The position numbers and the translations under genes are program-made. From Acidimicrobiia bacterium (GTDB lineage: Bacteria > Acidobacteriota > Terriglobia > Bryobacterales > Bryobacteraceae), in assembly GCA_016871315.1 (NCBI GenBank), contig VFZE01000009.1, positions 1 through 64,000 on the forward strand: a stretch of 64,000 nucleotides of DNA, written 5' to 3'. The notes beneath the pieces are model-generated. The model was not told where the DNA came from, searched no databases, and saw only the letters and a program-made list of their open reading frames with translations. Positions 1 through 7,934 of the stretch are shown here, one piece after another (position 1 is the stretch's first letter; every line of letters begins with the position of its first letter).

Positions 1-166
1 ATCCTGTCACCTTGCTCAGGTAGGCTCGAATCGCTCCGCGTTGCTTCTTGCCTTGTACCGCGTACTCCTGAGCCACCATCACGCGCTGCACAAACTGGTA
101 TCGCCGAGGAACTCTCGGGATTTGCTCCGGGGTGAGCCGTTCTGCGTTCTGCATGCGTATCTGCAT
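1..166 (-). CDS. N-terminal fragment of a transposase/integrase-like protein (cut by window edge)
   Basis: Reading the minus strand from an ATG at 166 (alternative ATG at 154) gives 55 open codons that run off the left edge. The segment LTPEQIPRVPRRYQF and then QGKKQRGAIRAYLSKVTG resembles the N-terminal helical region of DDE 'integrase catalytic' proteins, which often read as QGKxxRGxIRxYLxKxTG before the DNA-binding part. A purine-rich stretch (GAGGGCGAGG) lies just upstream. The family call is from memory of that pattern and is moderate at best; the DDE domain would lie outside the window. If right, a mobile element borders asnB on its left side. Confidence 0.45.
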   Translation of the reverse strand, partial: MQIRMQNAERLTPEQIPRVPRRYQFVQRVMVAQEYAVQGKKQRGAIRAYLSKVTG

Positions 167-262
167 CCGGCCGCAGAACGCCTCGCCCTCTCACATTTTC
201 AGGATCATCTTGTGTTGGAATCAATCCCGGGGGCACAATCCTGGTATCCTGATGGTTTCACC

Positions 263-2158
263 TTGTGCGGCATTGCAGGATTCACACATCAAAGAGCTAA
301 GCTGAAGCGGGCGGTGCTGGAGGATGCGCTGGAAGCGATCCGGCACCGTGGACCGGATCAGCGCGGGTATCACTTCTCCGAGCAGGTATCGATGGGCGCG
401 GTGCGTCTGAAGATCCTCGATTTGGAAAGCGGGGACCAGCCGGTGCGGGCTGCCGATGGCGATTGCGTCATCGTCTTTAACGGGGAGATCTACAACTACC
501 GGGAATTGCGGGCGGAGTTGGAGAGCTACGGGCACAAGTTCCAGACGAACTCGGATACGGAAGTGGTGCTGCATGCGTGGATGGAGTGGGACATGGGGTT
601 TCTCACGCGGCTGCGGGGGATGTTCGCGCTGGCGCTGTGGAAGGAGTCCGAGAAGCGGCTGGTTTTGGCGCGGGACCGGATGGGGATCAAGCCGCTTTAT
701 ATTCACCGGCGGGGGGCGGATATCTGGTTCGGGTCGGAGTTGAAGGCGCTGTTCGCGCATCCGGGTATGGAGCGGCGTTTGAATGCGGAGGCGGTGAATT
801 ATTATCTGGCGTTGAATTATGTGCCGTTCCCGTTCACCTTGGTGGAGGGAATCGAGAAGCTGGAGCCGGGCGGGTGGCTGGAATGGCGTGACGGCGAGGT
901 GCGTACGGGCAACTACTGGCGGCTCTATTTTGAGCCGCGGAAGAATGTGAAGCTGGAGGCGGCGGCGGAGGAACTGGACGGGCTGCTGGATGCGGCGGTG
1001 CGGGAGCACATGATCTCGGATGTGCCGCTGGGTGTGTGGCTGAGCGGAGGGCTGGACTCGTCGACGATCACGCATTACGCGGCGCGGGCGAGCGCGAAAA
1101 AACTGAAGACGTTCTCGGTGTCGTTCGCGGGGCGGAGATTTGACGAGAGCAAGTATTTCCGGCAAGTGGCGGCGCATTACGGGACCGAGCATCACGAGTT
1201 CGATCTGGGGCCGGAGCAGAGCCTGGGGCCGGCGATTGAGCAGATGGCTTTCCATAGCGATGAGCCGAGCGCGGACGCGGGCGCTGTACCGGTCTGGTTT
1301 CTGTCGCGGATGAGCAGGAAACATGTGACGGTGGCGCTGAGCGGGGAGGGGGCGGATGAGTTGTTCGGAGGCTACACCACGTACGTTGCGGACCGGTACG
1401 CGAAGTGGGCGCGGCATGCGCCGCGGTTCGCGCGGCGACTGGCGTTGCGTGCGGCGCGGCGGCTGCCGGTGTCGGATGAGAAGATCGGGTTCGAGTATAA
1501 GCTGAAGCGGTTTCTGGAAGGCACGCTGCTGGGGCCGGTAGAGGCGCATCATTACTGGAACGGAGCGTGCACGCTGGGGCAGCGGCTGGCGTTGCTGGGA
1601 GGGGAGCGGGCGCCATCGCCTGCGGGGCTGTTCCCGACGCTGCCGGAGGTGGGCGCGGTGAACCGGTTCTTGTACCTGGATCAGCTGTTGTACCTGCCGG
1701 AGGACATCCTCTATAAGTGCGACCGGATGAGCATGGCGCATTCGCTGGAGGTGCGGCCGCCGTTTCTGGACGCGCGGATCGTGGATTTCGCGGCGGGGCT
1801 GCCAGAGCATTTGAAGGTTCGCGGGGGCCAGCTGAAGGTGGTGTTGCGGCACCTGATGCGGGATAAGCTGCCGAAGGGAGTCACAGGGCGCGCCAAGGAA
1901 GGGTTCGATATTCCGGTGCAGGAGTGGCTGCGAGGTCCGCTGAAGCCGCTATTGCAGGATACGGTGACGGCGAAGCGGGTTCGCGAGGCGGGGCTGAAGT
2001 GGGAGGCGGCGGAGGCGATGATCGCGCAGCATGTGGGGAGGCAGGCGAATAACGGGTATCCGTTGTGGGGACTGATGACGGTGCTGATCTGGATGAAGCG
2101 GTGGGGCATCGAGGGGAGCGTGAGGCGGGAGGCGGTGCTGGAGAAGGCGGCGCGGTAG
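263..2158 (+). CDS. asnB: Asparagine synthase (glutamine-hydrolysing), class II
   Basis: Transfers ammonia from glutamine to aspartate with ATP, making asparagine in the cytoplasm. The frame is open from 41, but the family needs a cysteine right after the initiator Met. TTG at 263 followed by TGC gives MCGIAGF, so I set the start there (631 aa, a normal length). The N-terminal Ntn glutaminase spans about residues 1-230 (RHRGPDQRG, FNGEIYN). The synthetase domain has the PP-loop SGGLDSS at about 261-267 and GEGADELFGGY at about 361. No good Shine-Dalgarno precedes the TTG. Long AsnB-like proteins also occur in surface polysaccharide clusters, but no such cluster is visible, so either a housekeeping or a polysaccharide-modifying role is possible. 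Confidence 0.93.
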   Translation: MCGIAGFTHQRAKLKRAVLEDALEAIRHRGPDQRGYHFSEQVSMGAVRLKILDLESGDQPVRAADGDCVIVFNGEIYNYRELRAELESYGHKFQTNSDTEVVLHAWMEWDMGFLTRLRGMFALALWKESEKRLVLARDRMGIKPLYIHRRGADIWFGSELKALFAHPGMERRLNAEAVNYYLALNYVPFPFTLVEGIEKLEPGGWLEWRDGEVRTGNYWRLYFEPRKNVKLEAAAEELDGLLDAAVREHMISDVPLGVWLSGGLDSSTITHYAARASAKKLKTFSVSFAGRRFDESKYFRQVAAHYGTEHHEFDLGPEQSLGPAIEQMAFHSDEPSADAGAVPVWFLSRMSRKHVTVALSGEGADELFGGYTTYVADRYAKWARHAPRFARRLALRAARRLPVSDEKIGFEYKLKRFLEGTLLGPVEAHHYWNGACTLGQRLALLGGERAPSPAGLFPTLPEVGAVNRFLYLDQLLYLPEDILYKCDRMSMAHSLEVRPPFLDARIVDFAAGLPEHLKVRGGQLKVVLRHLMRDKLPKGVTGRAKEGFDIPVQEWLRGPLKPLLQDTVTAKRVREAGLKWEAAEAMIAQHVGRQANNGYPLWGLMTVLIWMKRWGIEGSVRREAVLEKAAR

Positions 2159-2166
2159 TTTGCAGC

Positions 2167-2183
2167 GGGGCGGAGGCCGCCCC
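2167..2183. terminator. Hairpin between convergent asnB and cyclophilin genes
   Basis: A 7-bp GC stem (GGGGCGG / CCGCCCC) with a 3-nt AGG loop lies in the 38-bp gap between two convergent stop codons. There is no clear T tract on either side, so it may end transcription weakly in both directions. A similar GC hairpin occurs at 52220-52241. Confidence 0.4.
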
Positions 2184-2196
2184 ACCCTAATGGACA

Positions 2197-2802
2197 TTAC
2201 AGGACAGATGCTTTTTTGATGTAGTCGAGGTTGGGGAAGACCTGTTGGAGGTAGGCGTTGCCTTCGGCCTTGATGCGTTGCTGGTCTGGGCCGGGGCCTG
2301 CGGGGGCGCCTTCGCCGTAGCCGGAAAAGAGTTCGTTGACGACGTTCATGCCTTCCACGATGCGGCCGAAGGGGGTGAAGCCCATGGCATCGAGCTGGCG
2401 GTTATCCATGAGGTTGATGAAGACCTGAGTGGTGCGGGTGTTGGGACCGGCGGTGGCGAAGGTGACGGTGCCAGCGACGTTGCTCTGGCTGGGGGGGTCG
2501 TCCTGGAGTCTTGCGTCGGACCATTTGTTGTTGACGGAGGGATCGCCATGGAGTCCGAACTGGACGACAAAGCGGGGCAGGACGCGGAAGAAGCGGTTGG
2601 CGTCGTAGTAGCCGGAGGTGACCAGTTCATGGAAGCGGTCTGCGCCGAGAGGCGACCAGTCGCGGTTGACTTCGATGACGATATCGCCCTTGGTGGTTTC
2701 CAGTTTCACCTTGTACTGGTTGGGCGGGGTGCCGGAGGAGCAGGAACTCAAAACGAAGATCGCGGCGGCGGCCAAGGGAGCCAGAAAACGATAGGAGCTC
2801 AT
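2197..2802 (-). CDS. Cyclophilin-type peptidylprolyl isomerase, lipoprotein
   Basis: Catalyses cis-trans isomerisation of prolyl bonds, probably at the cell-envelope side of a membrane. The 201-aa protein starts with a lipoprotein signal ending in LSSC, with Cys21 as the likely lipidated residue. The cyclophilin fold follows from about residue 33, with FFRVLPRFVVQFG, TVTFATAGPNTRTTQVFINL and FTPFGRIVEGMNVV, all typical of the bacterial family. It lies 18 bp downstream of mutM on the same strand. It also has its own -10-like TACAAT 7 nt before the ATG and no Shine-Dalgarno, so it may be transcribed separately as a leaderless mRNA. Confidence 0.92.
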   Translation of the reverse strand: MSSYRFLAPLAAAAIFVLSSCSSGTPPNQYKVKLETTKGDIVIEVNRDWSPLGADRFHELVTSGYYDANRFFRVLPRFVVQFGLHGDPSVNNKWSDARLQDDPPSQSNVAGTVTFATAGPNTRTTQVFINLMDNRQLDAMGFTPFGRIVEGMNVVNELFSGYGEGAPAGPGPDQQRIKAEGNAYLQQVFPNLDYIKKASVL

Positions 2803-2809
2803 TCCAGAT

Positions 2810-2815
2810 ATTGTA
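2810..2815 (-). promoter_or_regulatory. -10-like TACAAT, 7 nt before the cyclophilin start
   Basis: The minus strand reads TACAAT, then 7 nt, then ATG. The spacing puts the expected transcription start at or next to the A of the start codon, as in a leaderless mRNA. No clear -35 box was seen. Confidence 0.45.
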
Positions 2816-2820
2816 AACGG

Positions 2821-3591
2821 CTAGCGGCGCTGGCAGCGGGGGCAGAAGTGTGTTCCGCGCTGGGTGACGACGATGCGGCGGATGGGGGAGTGGCAGCGGG
2901 GGCAGGGCAGGCCCTGCTTGCGGTAGACGTAGTGGCGAAGTTGAAAGCTTCCCTTAGCGCCGGAACCATCGACGTAATCGGAGACGGAGGAGCCGCGGCA
3001 GGCGATGGCTTCCTCGAGCGTTTCGCGCATCGCTTGGAATAGCGCTTGGGCGCGGGGACGGCTAAGGCGGTGGGATGGCGCATTGGGGTGAACCCGGGCG
3101 CGGAACAGGATCTCGTCGGCGTAGATGTTGCCGATGCCGCGGAGGAAGCTCTGGTCAAGCAACAGGGTCTTCACGCGGGTGCGGCGGGCGCGGATGGCTT
3201 CCAGGAACAGGTGGACGGGAATGTCGAAGGGATCGGGGCCGATTCCGTGGGGTTCGGATTCCAGGCAGCGGAGGGAGCCGAACTGGCGGATGTCGTCAAA
3301 GAGCAGGACGCCGCGGTCGAGCTGGAGGACGGCCCGGGTGTAGGGGCCGGGAGGGTGGTTGAGCAGCAGACGGCCGGTCATGCGGAGATCGACCAGGAGC
3401 AGGCCGCGGTCGAGCTGAAAGAGGATGTTCTTGCCGAAGCGGCGGAGGCCGTTAATGAGGCGGCCGGCGAGGAGAGCGGGAGAGTCCGGGGAGACGCGGC
3501 GGGAGCGGAACTCGGCGTGGTGGATGCGGCGGCCGAGCAGGTCTGGCATGAGTGAGCGGACGATGGTTTCGGCTTCCGGCAGTTCCGGCAC
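2821..3591 (-). CDS. mutM: Formamidopyrimidine-DNA glycosylase
   Basis: Removes 8-oxoguanine and other oxidised purines from DNA and nicks the abasic site. The mature enzyme must start with Pro-Glu, so I place the start at GTG 3591, which gives MPELPEAETIVRSL and 256 aa; the frame itself is open further upstream to 3630. RRFGKNILFQL carries the conserved Lys, and the C-terminus has the zinc finger CPRC...CPRC. The GTG lies 4 nt after the TAA of the Rieske gene, which suggests translational coupling. A Rieske protein directly before a repair glycosylase is unusual but may only reflect a shared operon. Confidence 0.94.
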   Translation of the reverse strand: MPELPEAETIVRSLMPDLLGRRIHHAEFRSRRVSPDSPALLAGRLINGLRRFGKNILFQLDRGLLLVDLRMTGRLLLNHPPGPYTRAVLQLDRGVLLFDDIRQFGSLRCLESEPHGIGPDPFDIPVHLFLEAIRARRTRVKTLLLDQSFLRGIGNIYADEILFRARVHPNAPSHRLSRPRAQALFQAMRETLEEAIACRGSSVSDYVDGSGAKGSFQLRHYVYRKQGLPCPRCHSPIRRIVVTQRGTHFCPRCQRR

Positions 3592-3595
3592 GAGG

Positions 3596-3901
3596 TTACC
3601 CGGCGTCGAGGAGGATGTCGCCGCCCGCAAGCATGACGGGGAAGGTTTGCTGGCGCTGGGCGGGATTGTAGGTGTTCACCCCGGAAGAGCAATCGAAGGT
3701 CCAGCCGTGCCAGGGACAGCTGATTTCGGAGCCGTGCAGAGCTCCCTGGCTGAGCGGACCGCCGCGGTGGGGGCAGACATCGTCGAGGGCGTGAAGCGAT
3801 CCGGCGATATTGCAGATGGCGATTTGGCGTTCGCCGAGTTGGACGCCGATGACGCCGCCTTCCCTCAGTTGCTCCGCGGAGCAGGCTTTTTGAAACGCCA
3901 T
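3596..3901 (-). CDS. Rieske [2Fe-2S] ferredoxin-like protein
   Basis: A 101-aa small Rieske protein, probably a soluble electron carrier. The cluster ligands are visible as CPHRGGPLSQG and CPWHGWTFDCSSG, that is C-x-H followed by C-x2-H. The length fits the NirD/biphenyl-dioxygenase-ferredoxin type rather than a membrane Rieske subunit. It is the first gene of a leftward unit with mutM. A TAGATT box lies 5 nt before the ATG on the coding strand and no Shine-Dalgarno is present, again suggesting a leaderless start. The electron partner cannot be told from the neighbourhood. Confidence 0.9.
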   Translation of the reverse strand: MAFQKACSAEQLREGGVIGVQLGERQIAICNIAGSLHALDDVCPHRGGPLSQGALHGSEISCPWHGWTFDCSSGVNTYNPAQRQQTFPVMLAGGDILLDAG

Positions 3902-3919
3902 AATACAATCTAAGCTAGC

Positions 3920-4042
3920 ATGGCCGACTGCAAGGCGGGCTGGATCGATTCCGGAGCGCGGCTGCTGGTGAGGGAGGATCTGGACAAGCCTGAGATCCAG
4001 AAGCTGTTGTTTCCCGATTTGAAAACGTGGCTTGGGCGTTGA
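3920..4042 (+). CDS. Possible 40-aa protein, unrecognised
   Basis: An ATG at 3920 opens 40 codons ending in TGA at 4040. The product (MADCKAGWIDSGARLLVRED...) has a normal amino-acid make-up and no membrane segment. Upstream, TACAAT (3904-3909) sits 10 nt before the ATG and there is no Shine-Dalgarno. The start region is shared with the divergent Rieske gene. I do not recognise a family. It could be a chance frame, but the composition and the promoter-like box favour a small real gene. Confidence 0.35.
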   Translation: MADCKAGWIDSGARLLVREDLDKPEIQKLLFPDLKTWLGR

Positions 4043-4061
4043 ATTGCAGCCGCGTGAGACA

Positions 4062-4796
4062 ATGGCCGGAATGACCGCACGCAGTCATGCGGGTAGGAAA
4101 GAGCTTCCCTGGCTGGTGGTTTTCACGGGCTTGTTGTGCCTCTATGCGCACGCGCAGGAACAGCCGGTGGTAGTGGAGCCGGCGCCGAATGCGGCGATAG
4201 AGCCCGCCAAAACCGGGAAGGAATGGTCACGGGTGCAGCTGTACAAGTTCGCCGGGGGCGGCAAGATGCCGGACGGGCCGTACCGGCCACTGACGAACCG
4301 CGAACGGCTGCAACTGCACCTGCGCAACGTCTACCTGAGCCCGGCGGCGGCCTTCCGGCCGGCGTGGTCTGCGACGGTCAACCAGATCCAGAACGATCCG
4401 CCGGAATGGGACGGGACGAAGGGTTTTTTTCAGCGGATGGGGTTCCGGTTCACGGCGCGTGTGGTGCGGAACTCGATTGAGGATGGGGGAATGGCGCTGG
4501 TTGGGCATGATCCGCGGTACAAGCCATGCGGCTGTAGAAACCGGTTCCGGCGGGTGGGGCACGCGATTCTGTTCAACTTTCTGACGGTGGACCGGAACGG
4601 GAAGACGACCTTTAACGCGTTCCGGTATCTGGGCGCCTACGGGGGTGAACTGGCGGTGGCGGGGATGCTGCCCGGCGGCTACGATAGGTGGGGGGCGGTG
4701 CGGCGCGGGAACACGGTGGTCATCTGGGGTTCGCTGCACAATTTGATGCGGGAGTTTTCGCCGGAGATTCTGCGGTTGTCTGGCGGCAAACGGTAA
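4062..4796 (+). CDS. Exported protein of unknown function, acidobacterial type
   Basis: A protein of 244 aa from ATG 4062 (ATG 4071 is also possible; TTG 4032 is in frame). A signal peptide is visible: basic RSHAGRKE, hydrophobic LPWLVVFTGLLCLYAHA, then AQ. The mature part contains GHDPRYKPCG, FNAFRYLGAYGGELAVAGM and NLMREFSPEIL. This resembles a common family of secreted acidobacterial proteins with a 'DPRYxR ... NxxxEFxPD' layout whose function is not known to me. It ends 17 bp before the convergent VWA gene. Confidence 0.7.
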   Translation: MAGMTARSHAGRKELPWLVVFTGLLCLYAHAQEQPVVVEPAPNAAIEPAKTGKEWSRVQLYKFAGGGKMPDGPYRPLTNRERLQLHLRNVYLSPAAAFRPAWSATVNQIQNDPPEWDGTKGFFQRMGFRFTARVVRNSIEDGGMALVGHDPRYKPCGCRNRFRRVGHAILFNFLTVDRNGKTTFNAFRYLGAYGGELAVAGMLPGGYDRWGAVRRGNTVVIWGSLHNLMREFSPEILRLSGGKR

Positions 4797-4813
4797 AGGG
4801 TGACGTTTGTCCG

Positions 4814-6517
4814 TTACTGGGCGATTCTGAGCAGAGACGAGGCGATCTGGGCGAACATGTTGGACAGTTCGTAGCTGGAGGTTGTCTGCAGGTATAAGCC
4901 CTTCTGCTGACCCGATTGGTAGTAAGGATTGGCGATGTCGGCCGTCCCGGCGGGCTCATAGATGGTGGGAGGAATCTTGTCGCGATTGCTGATGATGGGC
5001 AGGAATTCCTTGTCGATCGGGTCGCCGCCGAAGCCCTGGAGGTAGATGGAGTGGATCATGACCTTGAAGTCGGGGTCGGCGCGGATCTTGGCGGCGGCGT
5101 TGATGGCGGTGTTCATGCTGATGGCGCCGATGGTGTTGGTGTGATCGGTGCGGAAGAAGCCGGAAGCGGGGCCGGAGGTGAACATGTTGCTGCCGACGGA
5201 GATCGTGGGGTAGTTGGACCAGTAGCCGCCGAGGTTCTTGCATAAGTTGGAGGGTGACAATCCTGGAGTTCCATAAGGGGCGCACTGGTTGTTCACCTGG
5301 AAGAGCCAGTCATCCTTGGGTCCCGAGGTGGGATTGCCGAAGCGGTCGGCGGGGGGAATGTAGGCGAGGCTCTGGCTGGTCATGGTGGTTCCGGAGGTGG
5401 CGCAGCCCGGAGGCCAGGAGGGGTTCGGATCGGACGGGAAAGACTTGCCGAGGCCGCTGCGAGCGCCGGAGGTGGCGGAGAAGGACTGCGCTTGCGAGAT
5501 CACGCCGCGGACGGTGTTGGCGCCGGCGCCGCAACTGACGGGCATGTTGATGCAGACTTCGTTGTTATTGGTGGTGCAGCGGGTGCGGTTTCCAGCGGGC
5601 AGATCGGGGGGAGCAGGGGTAGCTGCGGCCGTGCCGATACGAGAGTCGACGAAGCGGCGGATGGGGAAGTCGGCGTTGACGGCATTGGGGCATCCGTCGG
5701 TGAACAGGACGATGACGTTCATGGCCAGTTTTTGGTTGACCAGCTTGATGCGGTCATAGGCAAGCTCCAGCGCGGCGGTGGTATTGGTGCTGCCGGAGCA
5801 ATTGATGTTGGCGATGGCCTGGCGGACGCCGGCCGCGCCGGCACTCTTGAAGTTGGTGGAAGGAATGTAGTCAAGCAGGGCGGAGGTGTTGAAGCTGACA
5901 AGGCCGACATTGTCGTAGGGGCTGAAGTAGTGGACAAACTGAATGGCGGAGAAGACCATCGATTCACAACTGGAAGAAGTGGGCGAGATGGAACCGGGGA
6001 TGGCGCCGACGGGAGTTTCCCTGGAGCCCATGGAGGTGGAGCGGTCAAGCACGAGCATCATGACGAGGTTGCGGCGGGCCACGGTGCCGGAAGCGGCTAC
6101 GGCGACATGGGATTTTTTGAAGAGCCTCATGAAGTACGTGGGCGCGGTGACTTTGGCGCTGGCTCCAATCAGGAGCACGCCGTTGAAATTGCCGTTGCCG
6201 TCGATTTGCTGGTCAAAGGAAGTCACGACGTCCGAGTCGGTGTAGCCTGCGCCGAGATAACCGCTGGGGAAGTTGGCTTTGAAGAATCTGCGGGCCGATT
6301 CGGTGGCGTTAGCCTTGGCGGTGGGGAGGTCGTTGCCGAGGTTGATGGAGCGGCCGGCGGCGAGTGCGGCGGAGTCGAGCGCGGCGCCGAGTCTGCCGCG
6401 AATGACGTACAGGGTTCCGACATCGACGGCGAGGCCGACCAGGGGGATGACGATGAGCAGCAGGAGGGCGGTGATGAGAACCGCCATACCTTTTTCGCGT
6501 TTTCCTGGTGCGGGCAT
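4814..6517 (-). CDS. TadG-like secreted protein with von Willebrand A domain
   Basis: The start is set at ATG 6517, which has GGAGG 8 nt upstream; an in-frame TTG 18 bp earlier lacks such a site. The 567-aa protein begins with a basic stretch and one membrane helix (VLITALLLLIVIPLVGLAV), followed by VDVGTLYVIRGRLGAALDSA, the signature of Tad/Flp TadG-like pilus proteins. A VWA domain follows with a MIDAS motif (LVLDRSTSMGS) and VIVLFTDGCPN. The middle is Ser/Thr/Asn/Gly-rich with several Cys. It is the third gene of a leftward unit after two TadE-like genes. A role in surface adhesion or pilus assembly is likely, but no Tad ATPase or secretin is nearby. Confidence 0.85.
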   Translation of the reverse strand: MPAPGKREKGMAVLITALLLLIVIPLVGLAVDVGTLYVIRGRLGAALDSAALAAGRSINLGNDLPTAKANATESARRFFKANFPSGYLGAGYTDSDVVTSFDQQIDGNGNFNGVLLIGASAKVTAPTYFMRLFKKSHVAVAASGTVARRNLVMMLVLDRSTSMGSRETPVGAIPGSISPTSSSCESMVFSAIQFVHYFSPYDNVGLVSFNTSALLDYIPSTNFKSAGAAGVRQAIANINCSGSTNTTAALELAYDRIKLVNQKLAMNVIVLFTDGCPNAVNADFPIRRFVDSRIGTAAATPAPPDLPAGNRTRCTTNNNEVCINMPVSCGAGANTVRGVISQAQSFSATSGARSGLGKSFPSDPNPSWPPGCATSGTTMTSQSLAYIPPADRFGNPTSGPKDDWLFQVNNQCAPYGTPGLSPSNLCKNLGGYWSNYPTISVGSNMFTSGPASGFFRTDHTNTIGAISMNTAINAAAKIRADPDFKVMIHSIYLQGFGGDPIDKEFLPIISNRDKIPPTIYEPAGTADIANPYYQSGQQKGLYLQTTSSYELSNMFAQIASSLLRIAQ

Positions 6518-6531
6518 ATTCCGTTCCTCCA

Positions 6532-7179
6532 TCAACTGAGATTGCGCACCGCGATGACCGGTGTCTTGAGAAAGCTGAACAGATCGAGATTGCTGATGTC
6601 GGCGAAGGTTTCCGCCAACAGAGAGAATTCATCGAGGTTGAGAGCGATGATGCCGGGGAAGCCGAGGGCCTGATTGCCGGTTACGGTGGCCACCTGCCAG
6701 TCAGTGAGGTTGCCGTTGGCGCCGGGAACCGAGGACGGCTGACCGGTGGCGCTCTGCCACCTTGTGGTATTGCCGATGACGATTCGGGAAGCGATGACGT
6801 AGCGGTCGTAGTTAGGGCAACTGCCGGGATTCTGATCCCAGCCCGGAATGCCGAGGTTGCAGGTGTTGGGGCCGACGCGAATGACCTTGGTGATGATGAC
6901 GGCGCCCTTACCGTTGGGATCCGGGTCCCAGCTGCCGGGCAGTGTCATGTTAAGGCCAGGAGCGGTTCGCAGCAACGCGCGCTTGGAGGCGGGCTGGGAG
7001 AGGTCGATTCCGCGCACGTTCAGCACGTTGGCATTGCGGCAAAGCTGGCCGGCGACCAGCGTCCTGGTGAGGCTCATGCCGATGGTGTAGCCTCCCGCCA
7101 GCAGCATGACGAGGAAGGGCGCCACAATGGCGAACTCGGTAATGAAGCTACCTTTTCGTGATCTGTTGGATCTTGTCAT
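6532..7179 (-). CDS. TadE-like membrane-anchored pseudopilin
   Basis: A 215-aa protein from ATG 7179, preceded by GGAGAG; an ATG at 7203 that overlaps the upstream stop (ATGA) would add 8 residues. The N-terminus is basic (TRSNRSRKGSF), then ITEFAIVAPFLVMLLAGGY, with the Glu typical of TadE pseudopilins near the start of the helix. The rest is a periplasmic domain without recognised motifs. It lies between a second TadE-like gene and the VWA/TadG-like gene (15 bp from its stop to the next start). The three probably form one complex, as tadE-tadF-tadG do. Confidence 0.75.
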   Translation of the reverse strand: MTRSNRSRKGSFITEFAIVAPFLVMLLAGGYTIGMSLTRTLVAGQLCRNANVLNVRGIDLSQPASKRALLRTAPGLNMTLPGSWDPDPNGKGAVIITKVIRVGPNTCNLGIPGWDQNPGSCPNYDRYVIASRIVIGNTTRWQSATGQPSSVPGANGNLTDWQVATVTGNQALGFPGIIALNLDEFSLLAETFADISNLDLFSFLKTPVIAVRNLS

Positions 7180-7199
7180 GGCGATGTAACTCTCCGAGC

Positions 7200-7769
7200 T
7201 CATGGCGCGGGCGGCACGAGCATGCCGATGGGCAACCCCTGAAGGACATCCGAAGTAGTGGCGGTCAAGCTGACGCCGGAGCCGGGCGTATAGCTGGGCA
7301 GCGGGAGCATCCATTTGCGCGGGAAGTCCTTCACTTGAACCTCGATGACATTGCCCGTCTGGTTGACGAAGTTGACGATGTTGCCATCGGGCATGGTGCG
7401 CGGCAGGTCGGCCTGAGTGACGGGGGTGTCGAGATTGTCCGGCGTGTAGTAGCGGACGAGAATCTTTTCGGCTACGTCGGGATTGGTGAGGAAGCCCGCG
7501 GCATTGTCCTGCACGACCTTGCGGATGCAGCCGGTCTGGGTGGCGCACGGCATTCCCTTGTAGTGCGGGGTGAAGGTGACGGCAAAGCGCACGCCGGCGT
7601 TGACGGCGCTCTGGAAGGTGCTCTGGAGGAAGATGACCAGCGAGAAGTCCATCAAGCCGAAAAACAAGGCCATGAGCGGGAGGAAGCCGATGGCGGTTTC
7701 CACGAGCGTGTTGCCCTTGCGGCGTCTGGAGCTTGCCTGGCGTAACCTCGAACAGGCGGTTTTCATCAT
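7200..7769 (-). CDS. TadE-like membrane-anchored pseudopilin
   Basis: A 189-aa protein. After a strongly basic start (RRRKGNTLVETAIGFLPLMA) comes a single hydrophobic helix, with the conserved Glu in LVETAIG, as in TadE/TadF pseudopilins that are processed by TadV. The remaining part is extracytoplasmic and contains two Cys (KGMPCATQTGCI). A GAAGG site precedes the tandem ATGs. It is the first gene of the leftward three-gene Tad-like unit and is divergent from the receptor-like gene at 7935. Confidence 0.78.
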   Translation of the reverse strand: MMKTACSRLRQASSRRRKGNTLVETAIGFLPLMALFFGLMDFSLVIFLQSTFQSAVNAGVRFAVTFTPHYKGMPCATQTGCIRKVVQDNAAGFLTNPDVAEKILVRYYTPDNLDTPVTQADLPRTMPDGNIVNFVNQTGNVIEVQVKDFPRKWMLPLPSYTPGSGVSLTATTSDVLQGLPIGMLVPPAP

Positions 7770-7934
7770 GCTAGTGCCTTCAAGGTACTTCGGAGCGGGG
7801 CGGGGAGAAATCAGAGGTTGTCCTGAATTCGAGGGAAATGATGGCGGATACGTATGTGCCGTCCACCCGAGGAGGTTTACCTTAGTTCACGCGCGCCGCG
7901 GGCATAGAGTGCGTTGATATACTGCTCGGGGAAA

